Of a DNA stretch of 30,206 nucleotides, positions 17,535 through 24,868 are shown piece by piece. The DNA lies in NCBI GenBank assembly GCA_964415245.1, contig CAYQAJ010000029.1, positions 1-30,206 on the forward strand, given 5' to 3'. The position numbers and the translations under genes were made by a program. The notes beneath the pieces were generated by a model. That model was not told where the DNA came from and did not search any database. It saw nothing but the letters and a program-made list of their open reading frames with translations. Position 1 is the first letter of the stretch, and each line of letters begins with the position of its first letter. The DNA comes from CAYQAJ01 sp964415245. Its GTDB lineage: Bacteria; Planctomycetota; Planctomycetia; Pirellulales; Pirellulaceae.

Positions 17535-17900
17535 TTAGCCGAACCAGCCCTTCTTGTCGAACGAGGCCAGCGCTTTCTCCTCGTTCTTGTAGATGTCGAG
17601 GATCTTGTTCAAGCGCATCAGCTTGAACACTTCCATGACGTTATCCGAGATGTTGCACAGCTTGAGCTTGACGTTATTCGTCTTGCACTTCTTGTTCAGC
17701 AGGATCACCTTGCCGATCATGGCCGACGACATGAACGTTACGTTGTTGAAGTTGACCACCATTTTGCCGTTGGTGGCGTTGTCGGCCATCTCCATCAACT
17801 CTTGACCGACCTGCTGGATCCGGACCTCGTCCAGGATCTTCGCGTCGTTGAAGTAGACCACTTTGATCTCTTCTTTTTCCTCGCTGCGCAGTCCTGCCAC
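17535..17900 (-). CDS. STAS-domain protein (anti-sigma factor antagonist-like)
   Basis: The 121-residue protein is a single STAS domain: IKVVYFNDAKILDE, then KMVVNFNNVTFMSSAMIGKVILLNKK, then LKLCNISDNVMEVFKLM. MSSAMIG (57-63) occupies the place of the DSSG/S-type loop that is phosphorylated in SpoIIAA-like proteins, and serines 58 and 59 are candidate sites. Such proteins regulate sigma factors or act in partner-switching. No anti-sigma kinase or sigma gene is next to it, so the partner is encoded elsewhere. Translation starts at a GTG (17898-17900) preceded by AAGGGG at suitable distance. The protein is far richer in lysine and asparagine than its neighbours. A weak TATAGT-type -10 lies around 17960 on this strand. 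Confidence 0.85.
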   Translation of the reverse strand: MAGLRSEEKEEIKVVYFNDAKILDEVRIQQVGQELMEMADNATNGKMVVNFNNVTFMSSAMIGKVILLNKKCKTNNVKLKLCNISDNVMEVFKLMRLNKILDIYKNEEKALASFDKKGWFG

Positions 17901-18177
17901 GGGACGTGCCCCTTACAAACTAGGGAATGGTGCCTCGCTCGATCCCACGTCTGTTTCCACTATAGCACGCGGCGGCGATTTGCACTACGACCAGTCACCG
18001 TCGGTCTGCACTCACGCCCTGCATTGGGTTCGTTCGTCGCTCGCCCCAATCCACGCCCTTCGCTGGCGTTAGTCGGCAGGAGGCATTACACTTTGGCCAA
18101 AGGAAGGACGGGCCTCAAGGGATGCGGCACTCCTATCCTGTCCACTTTGCCCGCCCCGTCACTTGAGGAATCGCATC

Positions 18178-18315
18178 ATGGGCCAGAAAGGCCAATCGGC
18201 GCCGCGCAAGCCCGCCACCAAGTTTCCCCATCTGCGCAAGAAGATGCAGAAGAATCGCCCGCCCGCACGACCGCTCCCCTCCAAGAAATCGGGCGGACGA
18301 CGCGGTCAGCGATGA
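18178..18315 (+). CDS. Small highly basic 45-residue protein
   Basis: An ATG at 18178 follows TTGAGGAATCGCATC, a good ribosome-binding site. It opens 45 codons ending in TGA at 18313-18315. The product starts MGQKGQSAPRKPATKFP and ends KKSGGRRGQR; about one third of residues are K or R and there are no acidic residues. It is isolated on the plus strand between the STAS gene and the XRE-cupin gene, both on the other strand. A nucleic-acid or ribosome-associated role is suggested by composition only. I do not recognise a family. The good RBS and protein-like lysine-rich composition argue that it is real despite its length. Confidence 0.6.
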   Translation: MGQKGQSAPRKPATKFPHLRKKMQKNRPPARPLPSKKSGGRRGQR

Positions 18316-18419
18316 GTCGTCGGCGTGAATGACAGGCCTAAGCGGCCGGTGCGCGGGAAGGGAATCAGCGAGCCACTTGCGCGCTTCCTGCGCCCCCGTC
18401 GTGCCTGCAACGCTCACTG

Positions 18420-19124
18420 CTACTGCCGCCGTGCGGGAGTGCGGCCATAGATGTCGACCAGAAACGCTACCGCCTCGCCGCGACCGATGTTCTCGATCTT
18501 GTGCGGCACGTCGGCCGGATAGTGGGCCGAGTCGCCCGCATGTAGCTCGGTCGAGTCCGCCCCGGACGTGAGCCGTACGGTCCCCTTCTCGACGGCCAGG
18601 AACTCGCGCGTTCCCTCGAAGTGGGGAGCGCTGCGCAGAGCGCCTCCCGCTTTGAGCGTCAGCTCGTAGAACTCGACATCCTTCTCCAGCCGCAGCGGCG
18701 AGAGGGTGCGAATGCGGCACTGGGCATCGTCGCGGAACAGGTGCGAGCGGTCGTCGCCGCGAATCACGTCGATCTTGGGCGTAACCGCGGGCACATCGAC
18801 CAGATCGCTCAGGCTTACGCCAAATGCCTGCGCGATGCGAAAGGCGACGCCGAGCGTGGGGTTGGCAGCGCCGCGTTCGATCTGGCTGAGCATCGAACGG
18901 CTCACGAAGCTGAGCGACGAGAGCTGCTCCAGCGTCCAGCCCCTCTTGGTGCGCATTTCGCGGAGCCGGTCGCTGAGGCTGCGCCCGGGATCGGCTTTAC
19001 CGTCGTCGGACTTCGTGCGGCGCTTCGGGACATTCGCCGATTCGGCCGTCTTCCTGCCGCGCTTCGGCCCATGGGCGGGCGGAACGGCTTTCGCGCGACG
19101 TTTTGCTCGGGCAGTGCGGGCCAT
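18420..19124 (-). CDS. XRE-family regulator with C-terminal cupin domain
   Basis: The 234-residue protein has a basic K/R-rich tail (1-48). A helix-turn-helix of the XRE type follows at about 50-108 (LREMRTKRGWTLEQLSSLS, then SRSMLSQIERGAANPTLGV). The C-terminal cupin_2 domain is at about 150-228 (PHFEGTREFLAVEKGTVRL, HAGDSAHYPADVPHKIEN). This is the PuuR/SutR-like layout in which the cupin senses a small molecule. I chose the ATG at 19124, preceded by GGAAG; an ATG at 19206-19208 is possible and would add 28 residues. An open frame continues through the divergent tdh gene but is antisense there. It is divergent from tdh-kbl, so it is a good candidate for their regulator and for autoregulation. 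A palindromic repeat sits in the shared promoter region. Confidence 0.88.
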   Translation of the reverse strand: MARTARAKRRAKAVPPAHGPKRGRKTAESANVPKRRTKSDDGKADPGRSLSDRLREMRTKRGWTLEQLSSLSFVSRSMLSQIERGAANPTLGVAFRIAQAFGVSLSDLVDVPAVTPKIDVIRGDDRSHLFRDDAQCRIRTLSPLRLEKDVEFYELTLKAGGALRSAPHFEGTREFLAVEKGTVRLTSGADSTELHAGDSAHYPADVPHKIENIGRGEAVAFLVDIYGRTPARRQ

Positions 19125-19218
19125 CAACGGCACTTCCACTATTTCGGAACGCGCGTCTTGTGCAGCGGAATCCACTTGGTATACTACTTTGCACAACAAT
19201 TCCAGCATAACAGACAAA

Positions 19219-19317
19219 GAGCTTATCCCAAAACCGCCGGGGACTGGCTCATTTTGTGGAGTCTGCGGAGCAAAATGTGCCTGTCCCCTTTTCTGGGGGC
19301 GGTTTTGGGATAAGCTC
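19219..19317. repeat. Palindromic dispersed element, copy 2 (99 bp)
   Basis: Outer arms GAGCTTATCCCAAAACCGCC (19219-19238) and its reverse complement (19298-19317) match perfectly over 20 nt. Inner arms GGGGACTGGCTCATTTTG (19239-19256) and CAAAATGTGCCTGTCCCC (19271-19288) are identical to those of copy 1. The outer arms differ from copy 1 at several positions, but both arms have changed together. The element fills most of the 216 bp between the divergent XRE-cupin and tdh starts. A single-stranded form would fold into a nearly continuous hairpin. It encodes no protein. Confidence 0.92.
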
Positions 19318-19340
19318 CAACACACGCGGGAGGTAGTTTC

Positions 19341-20462
19341 ATGCCCCACCGGCCCAAGACGATGGTCGCCATCCGCAAGCTGCACGACTCGCCCGGCCTC
19401 GACCTCGTAGAAGACACGCCGTTTCCCCGGATCGGCCCGCGCGACGTGCTCGTGCAGGTTACGCATGCCGGCATCTGCGGCACCGACCGCCACATCTACG
19501 AGTGGGACGCGTGGAGCAAGAGCCGCGTTCGCGTCGGCATCACCACGGGGCACGAATTCGTCGGCCGCGTGGCGGCGATCGGCCCGGCCGTGCGTCGTGC
19601 GGAAGTGGGGCAGCGCGTGTGCGCCGAAGGACACATCGGCTGCGGCATGTGCGAACCCTGCCGCACCGGAAACGCTCACATCTGCGAGAAGGTCGACATC
19701 CTGGGCATTGACTGCGACGGCTGCTTCGCCCAGTTCATCTCGGTGCCCGAGGAGAACATCTGGCCCGTCCACCAAGCCGTCCCCGACGAGGTCGCGGCCA
19801 TTTTCGACCCGCTGGGCAACGCCGTGCACACCGTGATGGCGGCGGGGGTCAGCGGCCGCAGCGTGCTGATCACCGGCGTGGGCATCATCGGCCTGATGGC
19901 GGTCACTGTCGCCCGCGCCGCTGGTGCCGGCTGCATCTTGGCGACCGACATCAATCCCAAACGGTTGGAGCTCGCCCGGCGCCTGGGGGCCGACGAAACT
20001 TATGCGGCCGACGACCCCGATTGGCCCACAAAAGCACGCCGCGCCACGCACGACCAGGGTCCACAAGTGCTGTTGGAAATGAGCGGCCACCCGACCGCCA
20101 TCCGTCAGGGTTTCGAGGCGCTGCGCAACGGTGGCACCGCGGCACTATTGGGGCTCCCGTCGGCGCCGGTCAGCATCGATCTGCCCAACCACATCATTTT
20201 CAAAGGGGCCACCGTACTGGGCATCAACGGCCGGCGGATGTATGAAACGTGGTACCAGGTCGAGAATTTTGTATTGTCGGGCCGACTCGACTTGGAGCCG
20301 ATCATCACCCACCGCCTCGACCTGCGCGACTTCGAGCGCGGATTCAAGCTCATGCAGTCGGGCGAGGCGATCAAGGTGGTTCTGACCGTGCCACAGGAGG
20401 ATGCCGCCCCATGCCCAACGCCGACTTCGACCACCGCTGTCGCGACCTCCTCGCGTCGCTGA
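19341..20462 (+). CDS. tdh: L-threonine 3-dehydrogenase-like zinc alcohol dehydrogenase
   Basis: The 373-residue medium-chain dehydrogenase has GICGTD with catalytic zinc ligand C46 and GHE (H71, E72). The structural zinc cysteines lie in GCGMCEPCRTGNAHIC (C101, C104, C107, C115). A Rossmann loop, ITGVGIIGLMAV, is followed by ATDINPKRLELA. FDPLGNAVHTV and the overall length fit L-threonine 3-dehydrogenase, which oxidises threonine to 2-amino-3-ketobutyrate with NAD+. The partner ligase gene follows, which supports the call. The start at 19341 is preceded by GGGAGGT. The last 18 residues or so (from about 20411) overlap the kbl gene in another frame by 52 nt and look like a random extension, so the tail is unusual but probably harmless. 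Confidence 0.92.
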   Translation: MPHRPKTMVAIRKLHDSPGLDLVEDTPFPRIGPRDVLVQVTHAGICGTDRHIYEWDAWSKSRVRVGITTGHEFVGRVAAIGPAVRRAEVGQRVCAEGHIGCGMCEPCRTGNAHICEKVDILGIDCDGCFAQFISVPEENIWPVHQAVPDEVAAIFDPLGNAVHTVMAAGVSGRSVLITGVGIIGLMAVTVARAAGAGCILATDINPKRLELARRLGADETYAADDPDWPTKARRATHDQGPQVLLEMSGHPTAIRQGFEALRNGGTAALLGLPSAPVSIDLPNHIIFKGATVLGINGRRMYETWYQVENFVLSGRLDLEPIITHRLDLRDFERGFKLMQSGEAIKVVLTVPQEDAAPCPTPTSTTAVATSSRR

Positions 20463-21586
20463 CCGATTCGCGCCAGCTCAAGCACTTCGCTTGGCTCACG
20501 GGGCCACTCGGTCCGACCGCCACGGTCGAAGGCGTCGGCGAGGTGGTTGTCCTGTGCTCGAACAACTATCTCGGCCTGGCCAACCACCCCGACGTGGTCG
20601 CCGCGGGAATCGAGGGACTGAAACGCTACGGCGCGGGCACCGCCTCGGTCCGCTTCATCTGCGGTTCGCTCGACTGCCACCGCGAACTGGAGAGCGAAAT
20701 TGCCGAATTTGTCGGCACCGAAGCGTCGCTCTCGTACGTGAGCTGTTGGACGGCGAATGAGGCGGTGTTCCCGACGCTCGCTGGTCCCGACGACGTGATC
20801 CTCTCCGACGAGCTGAACCACGCCAGCATCATCGACGCCTGCCGCCTGGTGGGAAAGACCGTGGTCAAGGCGGTCTACCGCCACGGCGACGTGGATCAGC
20901 TCGAATCGCTGCTGAAGGAGCATCGCGACAATGCGTGCCGCTGGGTCGTGACCGACGGCGTATTCAGCATGGAAGGCGACGTGGCCCCGCTGGCGCGACT
21001 CGTCGAGCTGTGCAAAGAGTATAACGCCATGCTCGTTGTCGACGATTCGCACGGCATCGGCGTATTGGGCAAACAGGGACGCGGCACGCCCGAGTTCGCC
21101 AATCTCTTGGGCCGCATCGACGTCATCACCGGCACGCTCGGCAAAGCCCTGGGCGGCGCGGCAGGCGGCTACGTCGCCGCTTCGCGCGATGCAATCCAAG
21201 TCTTACAGCAGCGTTCGCGGCCAAGTCTGTTTTCCAACGCGCTTCCCGCCACCGTGGCGTGCAGCGCCCGCAAGGCGATTCAGATCGTTCGCAACGAGCC
21301 CCAACGCGTGGCCAAGCTGCACGAAAACGTGGCCCGAATCCGCGGCGGCCTCATCGACCTGGGCTTCGAGTGCCACGAGTCGCCGACGGCCATCATTCCC
21401 ATCATGATCGGCGACGAGGCCGACGCACTGGCCAAGGGAAAGCTGCTCCTGGAACTGGGCGTAATGGTCGTCGGCTTCGCATTCCCCGTCGTTCCCAAGG
21501 GCCAGGCCCGACTGCGGGTCCAAGCCTCCGCGGCATTGGAACCGGAACACATCCGCCGCGCACTGGACGCGTTCGCACGGCTATAA
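20411..21586 (+). CDS. kbl: Glycine C-acetyltransferase (2-amino-3-ketobutyrate CoA ligase)
   Basis: The 391-residue protein is an alpha-oxoamine synthase of PLP fold-type I. CSNNYLGLANHPDV, SDELNHASIIDACR, VVDDSHGIGVLGKQGRGTPE and GTLGKALGG (PLP lysine K245) are hallmark motifs of this family. Next to tdh it should cleave 2-amino-3-ketobutyrate with CoA to glycine and acetyl-CoA, completing threonine breakdown. The ATG at 20411 lies 10 nt after AGGAGG (20395-20400) inside the tdh 3' end, giving a 52-nt overlap and likely coupled translation. BioF and ALA synthase share the fold but fit the context less well. A palindromic repeat (copy 3) begins 8 bp after the stop. Confidence 0.93.
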   Translation: MPNADFDHRCRDLLASLTDSRQLKHFAWLTGPLGPTATVEGVGEVVVLCSNNYLGLANHPDVVAAGIEGLKRYGAGTASVRFICGSLDCHRELESEIAEFVGTEASLSYVSCWTANEAVFPTLAGPDDVILSDELNHASIIDACRLVGKTVVKAVYRHGDVDQLESLLKEHRDNACRWVVTDGVFSMEGDVAPLARLVELCKEYNAMLVVDDSHGIGVLGKQGRGTPEFANLLGRIDVITGTLGKALGGAAGGYVAASRDAIQVLQQRSRPSLFSNALPATVACSARKAIQIVRNEPQRVAKLHENVARIRGGLIDLGFECHESPTAIIPIMIGDEADALAKGKLLLELGVMVVGFAFPVVPKGQARLRVQASAALEPEHIRRALDAFARL

Positions 21587-21593
21587 TGTGTAC

Positions 21594-21829
21594 GAGGCTG
21601 TTTCAAAACCATTGGGGAATGGCTCAACAGAAGTTTTCAGTGTTCCGTTTTCAGTTGCGCCGGAGCGAAACATGGACGTTGATGGACGATGACAGTGAGC
21701 AGCTCGCCGGTGTGTCACTGGTGATGACTGTTCTGCAAATCCCCTCTCCGACTGAAAACTGAAAACCGAAAACTGAAAACTCGGAATTGTGCCTGTCCCC
21801 TTCTCCGCAGATGGTCTTGAAACAGCTTC
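21594..21829. repeat. Palindromic dispersed element, copy 3 (236 bp, composite)
   Basis: Outer arms GAGGCTGTTTCAAAACCAT (21594-21612) and the reverse complement at 21811-21829 match at 17 of 19 positions. Inner remnants are GGGGAATGGCTCA (from 21614) and TGTGCCTGTCCCC (to 21800). Between them are inward-facing tracts made of GTTTTCAGT-like words (21631-21656) and their complement (21751-21782), then a core of about 95 bp. The arms differ from copies 1 and 2 yet pair with each other. It lies between kbl and the PepSY-like gene. Confidence 0.8.
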
Positions 21830-21899
21830 CACAGAACTGCCCCGTTCGATTCGGTCGACTTCGGTACATTCGATGTCCGGCCGCAAAGGAGAACTTCCC

Positions 21900-22406
21900 A
21901 TGGCGCGACTTGCAAATTTGTTCGTTGTGGCGATGGTTTCGGTGCTGCTTGTGCCTGCGATTGCCCGCGCGGCCGAGGAGGACGTCAAACTCGACAAGGT
22001 GCCCCAGGCCATTCTCGACACGGTGAAGGCCCGCTTTCCCGACGCCAAGCTGAGGGGCGCGAGCAAAGAAACCGAGGAGGGGCAGCTCGTCTACGAAATC
22101 ACCATCAAGCACGAAGGCCACAACATCGACGTGACGCTTACGCCCGAGGGAAAGCTGCTGTTGATCGAACGCCAGATCGAGCGCAAGGCCCTGCCCGACG
22201 CGGCCGCCAAGAAGCTCGAAGACGAATACCCCAAGGCGGAGTACCGCATCGTCGAGGAGATCATCAAAGTCGATGGGAAAGAAGAGAAGCTCGACTTCTA
22301 CGAAGTGCTGCTCGTGACGGCCGACAAGAAGGCTGTCGAAGTGCAAGTCACGGCCGAGGGAAAGATCATCAACGTCGAGAAGAAAAACTCGGCCGACGCG
22401 GATTGA
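21900..22406 (+). CDS. Exported protein with two PepSY-like repeats
   Basis: The 168-residue protein has a signal peptide, MARLANLFVVAMVSVLLVPA with likely cleavage after ARA (about residue 24). Two similar segments follow. The first starts VPQAILDTVKARFPDAKLRG and ends VTLTPEGKLLLIE. The second starts LPDAAAKKLEDEYPKAEYRI and ends VQVTAEGKIINVE. This is the layout of PepSY-like (beta-lactamase-inhibitor-like) domains, small folds thought to bind or inhibit peptidases outside the cytoplasm. The mature protein is strongly charged (K/E-rich). The ATG at 21900 follows AAAGGAGAACTTCCC, an excellent ribosome-binding site. The next gene starts 38 bp downstream on the same strand, but a shared function is not evident. 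Confidence 0.8.
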   Translation: MARLANLFVVAMVSVLLVPAIARAAEEDVKLDKVPQAILDTVKARFPDAKLRGASKETEEGQLVYEITIKHEGHNIDVTLTPEGKLLLIERQIERKALPDAAAKKLEDEYPKAEYRIVEEIIKVDGKEEKLDFYEVLLVTADKKAVEVQVTAEGKIINVEKKNSADAD

Positions 22407-22444
22407 TTGTCCAACCCTCGTGCGGCATTTACGCGGGAATTGTC

Positions 22445-24040
22445 ATGGCGAACCACCGAGTGCCTTTGACCGCGCGCAATCGCCGAATGCAAATGGTGGC
22501 GGTCGGTGCCGCGCTGTTCGTGATCTTCGCGCACTTTGCGGCCTTCGCGATGCAAGACGCTCCGGCCCAATCGCCCCGTGACGTTCCCACGCTCAACCAG
22601 AAGGCCGACGGGTATCGCGGCATCTGGTACGCCAACCAACCCTCGGGCGACGAGTACGCCTACAAGTACAGCGGCGGCCTGGGCACGTACTGCGCCAAGC
22701 ATCAGCCGTTTGCCGTGTATTGCCCCCAGGTCGACAAGACGTTTTTCTGTTACGGCGGCACCACGGCCGACAGCAATCGGCGGCTGTTGCACATGGTGTC
22801 GTACTACGACCACAAAACGCACACCGTACCCCGGCCCACGATTCTGCTCGACAAGAAAACCGGCGACGCCCACGACAACCCGGTGATCGCCGTCGACGAT
22901 TCAGGCTACATCTGGATTTTCTCCACGTCGCACGGAACCAGCCGCCCGTCGTACATCCATCGCAGCAAGCGGCCCTACGACATCGGCGAGTTCGAGCTGG
23001 TCGACGCCACGCGGCTCGACGGCGACCATCGCGTACCAATCGACAACTTCTCGTACATGCAGGCGTGGCACGTGCCCGACCGGGGGTTCATCTGCTTCTT
23101 CACCCGCTACGGCTACCCCGCGGCCCGTACGATTTTGTGCATGACCAGCTCCGATGGCATCGAGTGGAGCACTTGGCAGCGGCTGGCGGCGATCGACGAA
23201 GGGCACTACCAGATCAGCGCGGTCGGCCGCAACCGCGCCGGCTCGGCATTCAACTACCACCCCCAGGGCAAGGGGCTCAACTGGCGGACCAACCTGTACT
23301 ACATCGAAACCCCCGACTTCGGCCAATCGTGGCAAACGGCCGAAGGCACCGCGCTTTCGTTGCCCCTGACCGAAGTCGATAACGCGGCACTCGTTCACGA
23401 CTACGCCGCCGAGGGGCTCAACGTTTACCTGAAAGACATCGTGTTCGACGAGCACGACCGGCCCGTGATCCTATACATCACCAGCAAGGGCTACGAATCG
23501 GGCCCCCAAAACGACCCCCGCACGTGGACCACGGCCCGCTGGACGGGAGGGCGATGGGACATTCGCCCGGCCTTCACATCCGACAACAACTACGACATGG
23601 GCTCACTGTGGATCGACGGGGACGGCAGCGGCCACGACGATGGTCGGGGCGCCAATGTTGACGACAGCGATGTCCGCGGCGGCGACGATGACGAGAAAGA
23701 CCGCGATGGCGGCCACACATGGCGCATCATCGCCCCAACCAAACCCGGCCCCCAGCCCTACAACCCCGGCGGCGAAGTGGTCATGTGGCTCAGCACCGAC
23801 CAGGGCCGCTCATGGACCGAAGAAAAGCAACTCACCACCGACAGCAAGTTCAACCACACCTACGTCCGACGCCCAACGGGCGCCCACCCCGACTTCTACG
23901 CCTTCTGGGCCGACGGCCACGGCCGCCAGGCGAGCGAATCCTCACTCTACTTCTGCGACCGCGCAGGCAACGTGCGCATCCTGCCACGGCACATGGAAGG
24001 CAAAACGGCCGTGCCGGAGCGATTGTCCGAAGCGAAGTGA
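22445..24040 (+). CDS. Secreted BNR_4-type beta-propeller protein
   Basis: The 531-residue protein has an N-terminal signal (hydrophobic 17-34, AFA then M36). The mature part starts KADGYRGIWYANQPSGDEY, typical of planctomycete BNR_4 proteins. Several propeller-blade turns are visible: MTSSDGIEWSTW, TPDFGQSWQTAEG, LSTDQGRSWTEEKQL. Relatives include carbohydrate-active enzymes such as sialidase-like and polysaccharide-lyase-like proteins. I cannot assign a substrate. Residues 391-425 form a strongly acidic D/G-rich stretch that interrupts the blade between MGSLWIDGDGSG and HTWRIIAPTKPGPQPYNPG and looks like a low-complexity expansion. The ATG at 22445 fits the signal. A diverged copy of its last 30 codons lies at 25826-25933, after the AbiE genes. 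Confidence 0.75.
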   Translation: MANHRVPLTARNRRMQMVAVGAALFVIFAHFAAFAMQDAPAQSPRDVPTLNQKADGYRGIWYANQPSGDEYAYKYSGGLGTYCAKHQPFAVYCPQVDKTFFCYGGTTADSNRRLLHMVSYYDHKTHTVPRPTILLDKKTGDAHDNPVIAVDDSGYIWIFSTSHGTSRPSYIHRSKRPYDIGEFELVDATRLDGDHRVPIDNFSYMQAWHVPDRGFICFFTRYGYPAARTILCMTSSDGIEWSTWQRLAAIDEGHYQISAVGRNRAGSAFNYHPQGKGLNWRTNLYYIETPDFGQSWQTAEGTALSLPLTEVDNAALVHDYAAEGLNVYLKDIVFDEHDRPVILYITSKGYESGPQNDPRTWTTARWTGGRWDIRPAFTSDNNYDMGSLWIDGDGSGHDDGRGANVDDSDVRGGDDDEKDRDGGHTWRIIAPTKPGPQPYNPGGEVVMWLSTDQGRSWTEEKQLTTDSKFNHTYVRRPTGAHPDFYAFWADGHGRQASESSLYFCDRAGNVRILPRHMEGKTAVPERLSEAK

Positions 24041-24198
24041 TTGAGAGGCAATCTCGCCGCCCCCCTGAGTTCCTGCGTCTACATGGTCGCGCCGGCCGAC
24101 CGAAGGACCGCACACTTTTCTTCGATCACATTGCTGAAGGAAAGGCGAATGGCGTCGGCTCTTCTCTTACGACGATGACACACGCAACCGACGTGAAC

Positions 24199-24228
24199 TT
24201 GACCATTCAGATGCATGTTGCATAATCT
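24199..24228 (+). promoter_or_regulatory. sigma70-like promoter of the abiE operon
   Basis: TTGACC (24199-24204) and TAATCT (24223-24228) are separated by 18 bp. The -10 hexamer overlaps the left arm of the inverted repeat described at 24214-24265, so a bound repressor would block RNA polymerase. The spacing to the abiEi start (24263) leaves about 28 nt of leader. Confidence 0.55.
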
Positions 24229-24265
24229 AGGTATATACACACAACTACCGAGTTTATGCAACATG
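24214..24265. promoter_or_regulatory. 20-bp inverted repeat, probable AbiEi operator
   Basis: CATGTTGCATAATCTAGGTA (24214-24233) and the reverse complement of 24246-24265 agree at 18 of 20 positions, including an unbroken ATGTTGCATAA/TTATGCAACAT. The two sites are separated by 12 bp of AT-rich DNA. The right arm covers the abiEi start codon. Studied AbiEi antitoxins repress their own operon by binding paired inverted repeats at the promoter, so autoregulation here is a direct prediction. Confidence 0.7.
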
Positions 24266-24868
24266 GCGCGCGCTCCGCAAGAAAAGGCCATTCTCAAGCT
24301 GGTGCGAAAACGGGGCGCCGTCCGCGCGCGCGATCTTGCGTCGCAAGGTCTTTCTCGCCAAGCACTTATACGCCTGCACCAGCGTGGAGTCCTGGAACGC
24401 CCGTCACGAGGACTCTACGTGCTGGCCGATTTCGAACCCACGCAAGACCAGAGCCTGGCCGAGGCCGCGACTCTCGTTCCCCATGGAATCGTGTGTCTCC
24501 TGTCGGCCCTTCGCTTTCACGAACTAACGACGCAGCAGCCCGTCGAAGTCTGGCTGGCCCTCGATAATAAAGCGTGGAAGCCCAAAGTCCGCTCGCCACG
24601 GCTGCGAATTGTCCGCTTCTCGGGAAAGGCGCTCACGTTTGGCGTCGAGATCCACGAGATCGCAGGCGCAGCAGTCAAAATCTACTCTCCCGCCAAGACG
24701 GTCGCCGACTGCTTCAAATTCCGCAACAAAATCGGCGTTGACGTAGCCATCGAAGCGCTTCGCGATTGCTGGCGGCAAAGGAAGGCGACGATGGACGAGA
24801 TTTGGGAGGCGGCGAAGGTCTGCCGAATGTCTAACGTTATACGACCTTACATGGAAGGGCTGCCGTGA
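24263..24868 (+). CDS. abiEi: AbiEi-type antitoxin / transcriptional regulator
   Basis: The 201-residue protein begins with a winged-helix segment (residues about 8-55: ILKLVRKRGAVRARDLASQG, SRQALIRLHQRGVLERPSRG, LYVL), the AbiEi_4 type DNA-binding domain. The C-terminal domain (about 65-200) contains VPHGIVCLLSALRFHEL and YSPAKTVADCFKFRNKIG, characteristic of AbiEi antitoxins. It should neutralise the adjacent nucleotidyltransferase toxin indirectly and repress the operon. The ATG at 24263 is within the right arm of the inverted repeat. The frame remains open to 24215, also within the repeat. It overlaps the toxin gene by 4 nt. Type IV toxin-antitoxin units of this kind can provide abortive phage defence or stabilise mobile DNA. 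Confidence 0.9.
   Translation: MARAPQEKAILKLVRKRGAVRARDLASQGLSRQALIRLHQRGVLERPSRGLYVLADFEPTQDQSLAEAATLVPHGIVCLLSALRFHELTTQQPVEVWLALDNKAWKPKVRSPRLRIVRFSGKALTFGVEIHEIAGAAVKIYSPAKTVADCFKFRNKIGVDVAIEALRDCWRQRKATMDEIWEAAKVCRMSNVIRPYMEGLP

Noticed and set aside
18336..18395. Imperfect stem GCGCGGGAAG/CTTCCTGCGC as a terminator between the small basic gene and the regulator
   Set aside because: Long loop and no T-run; support is too weak.
18420..20090. Minus-strand open frame of 556 codons joining the XRE-cupin gene with an upstream extension
   Set aside because: The extension is antisense to tdh and through the palindromic element; the regulator has a good start with ribosome-binding site at 19124.
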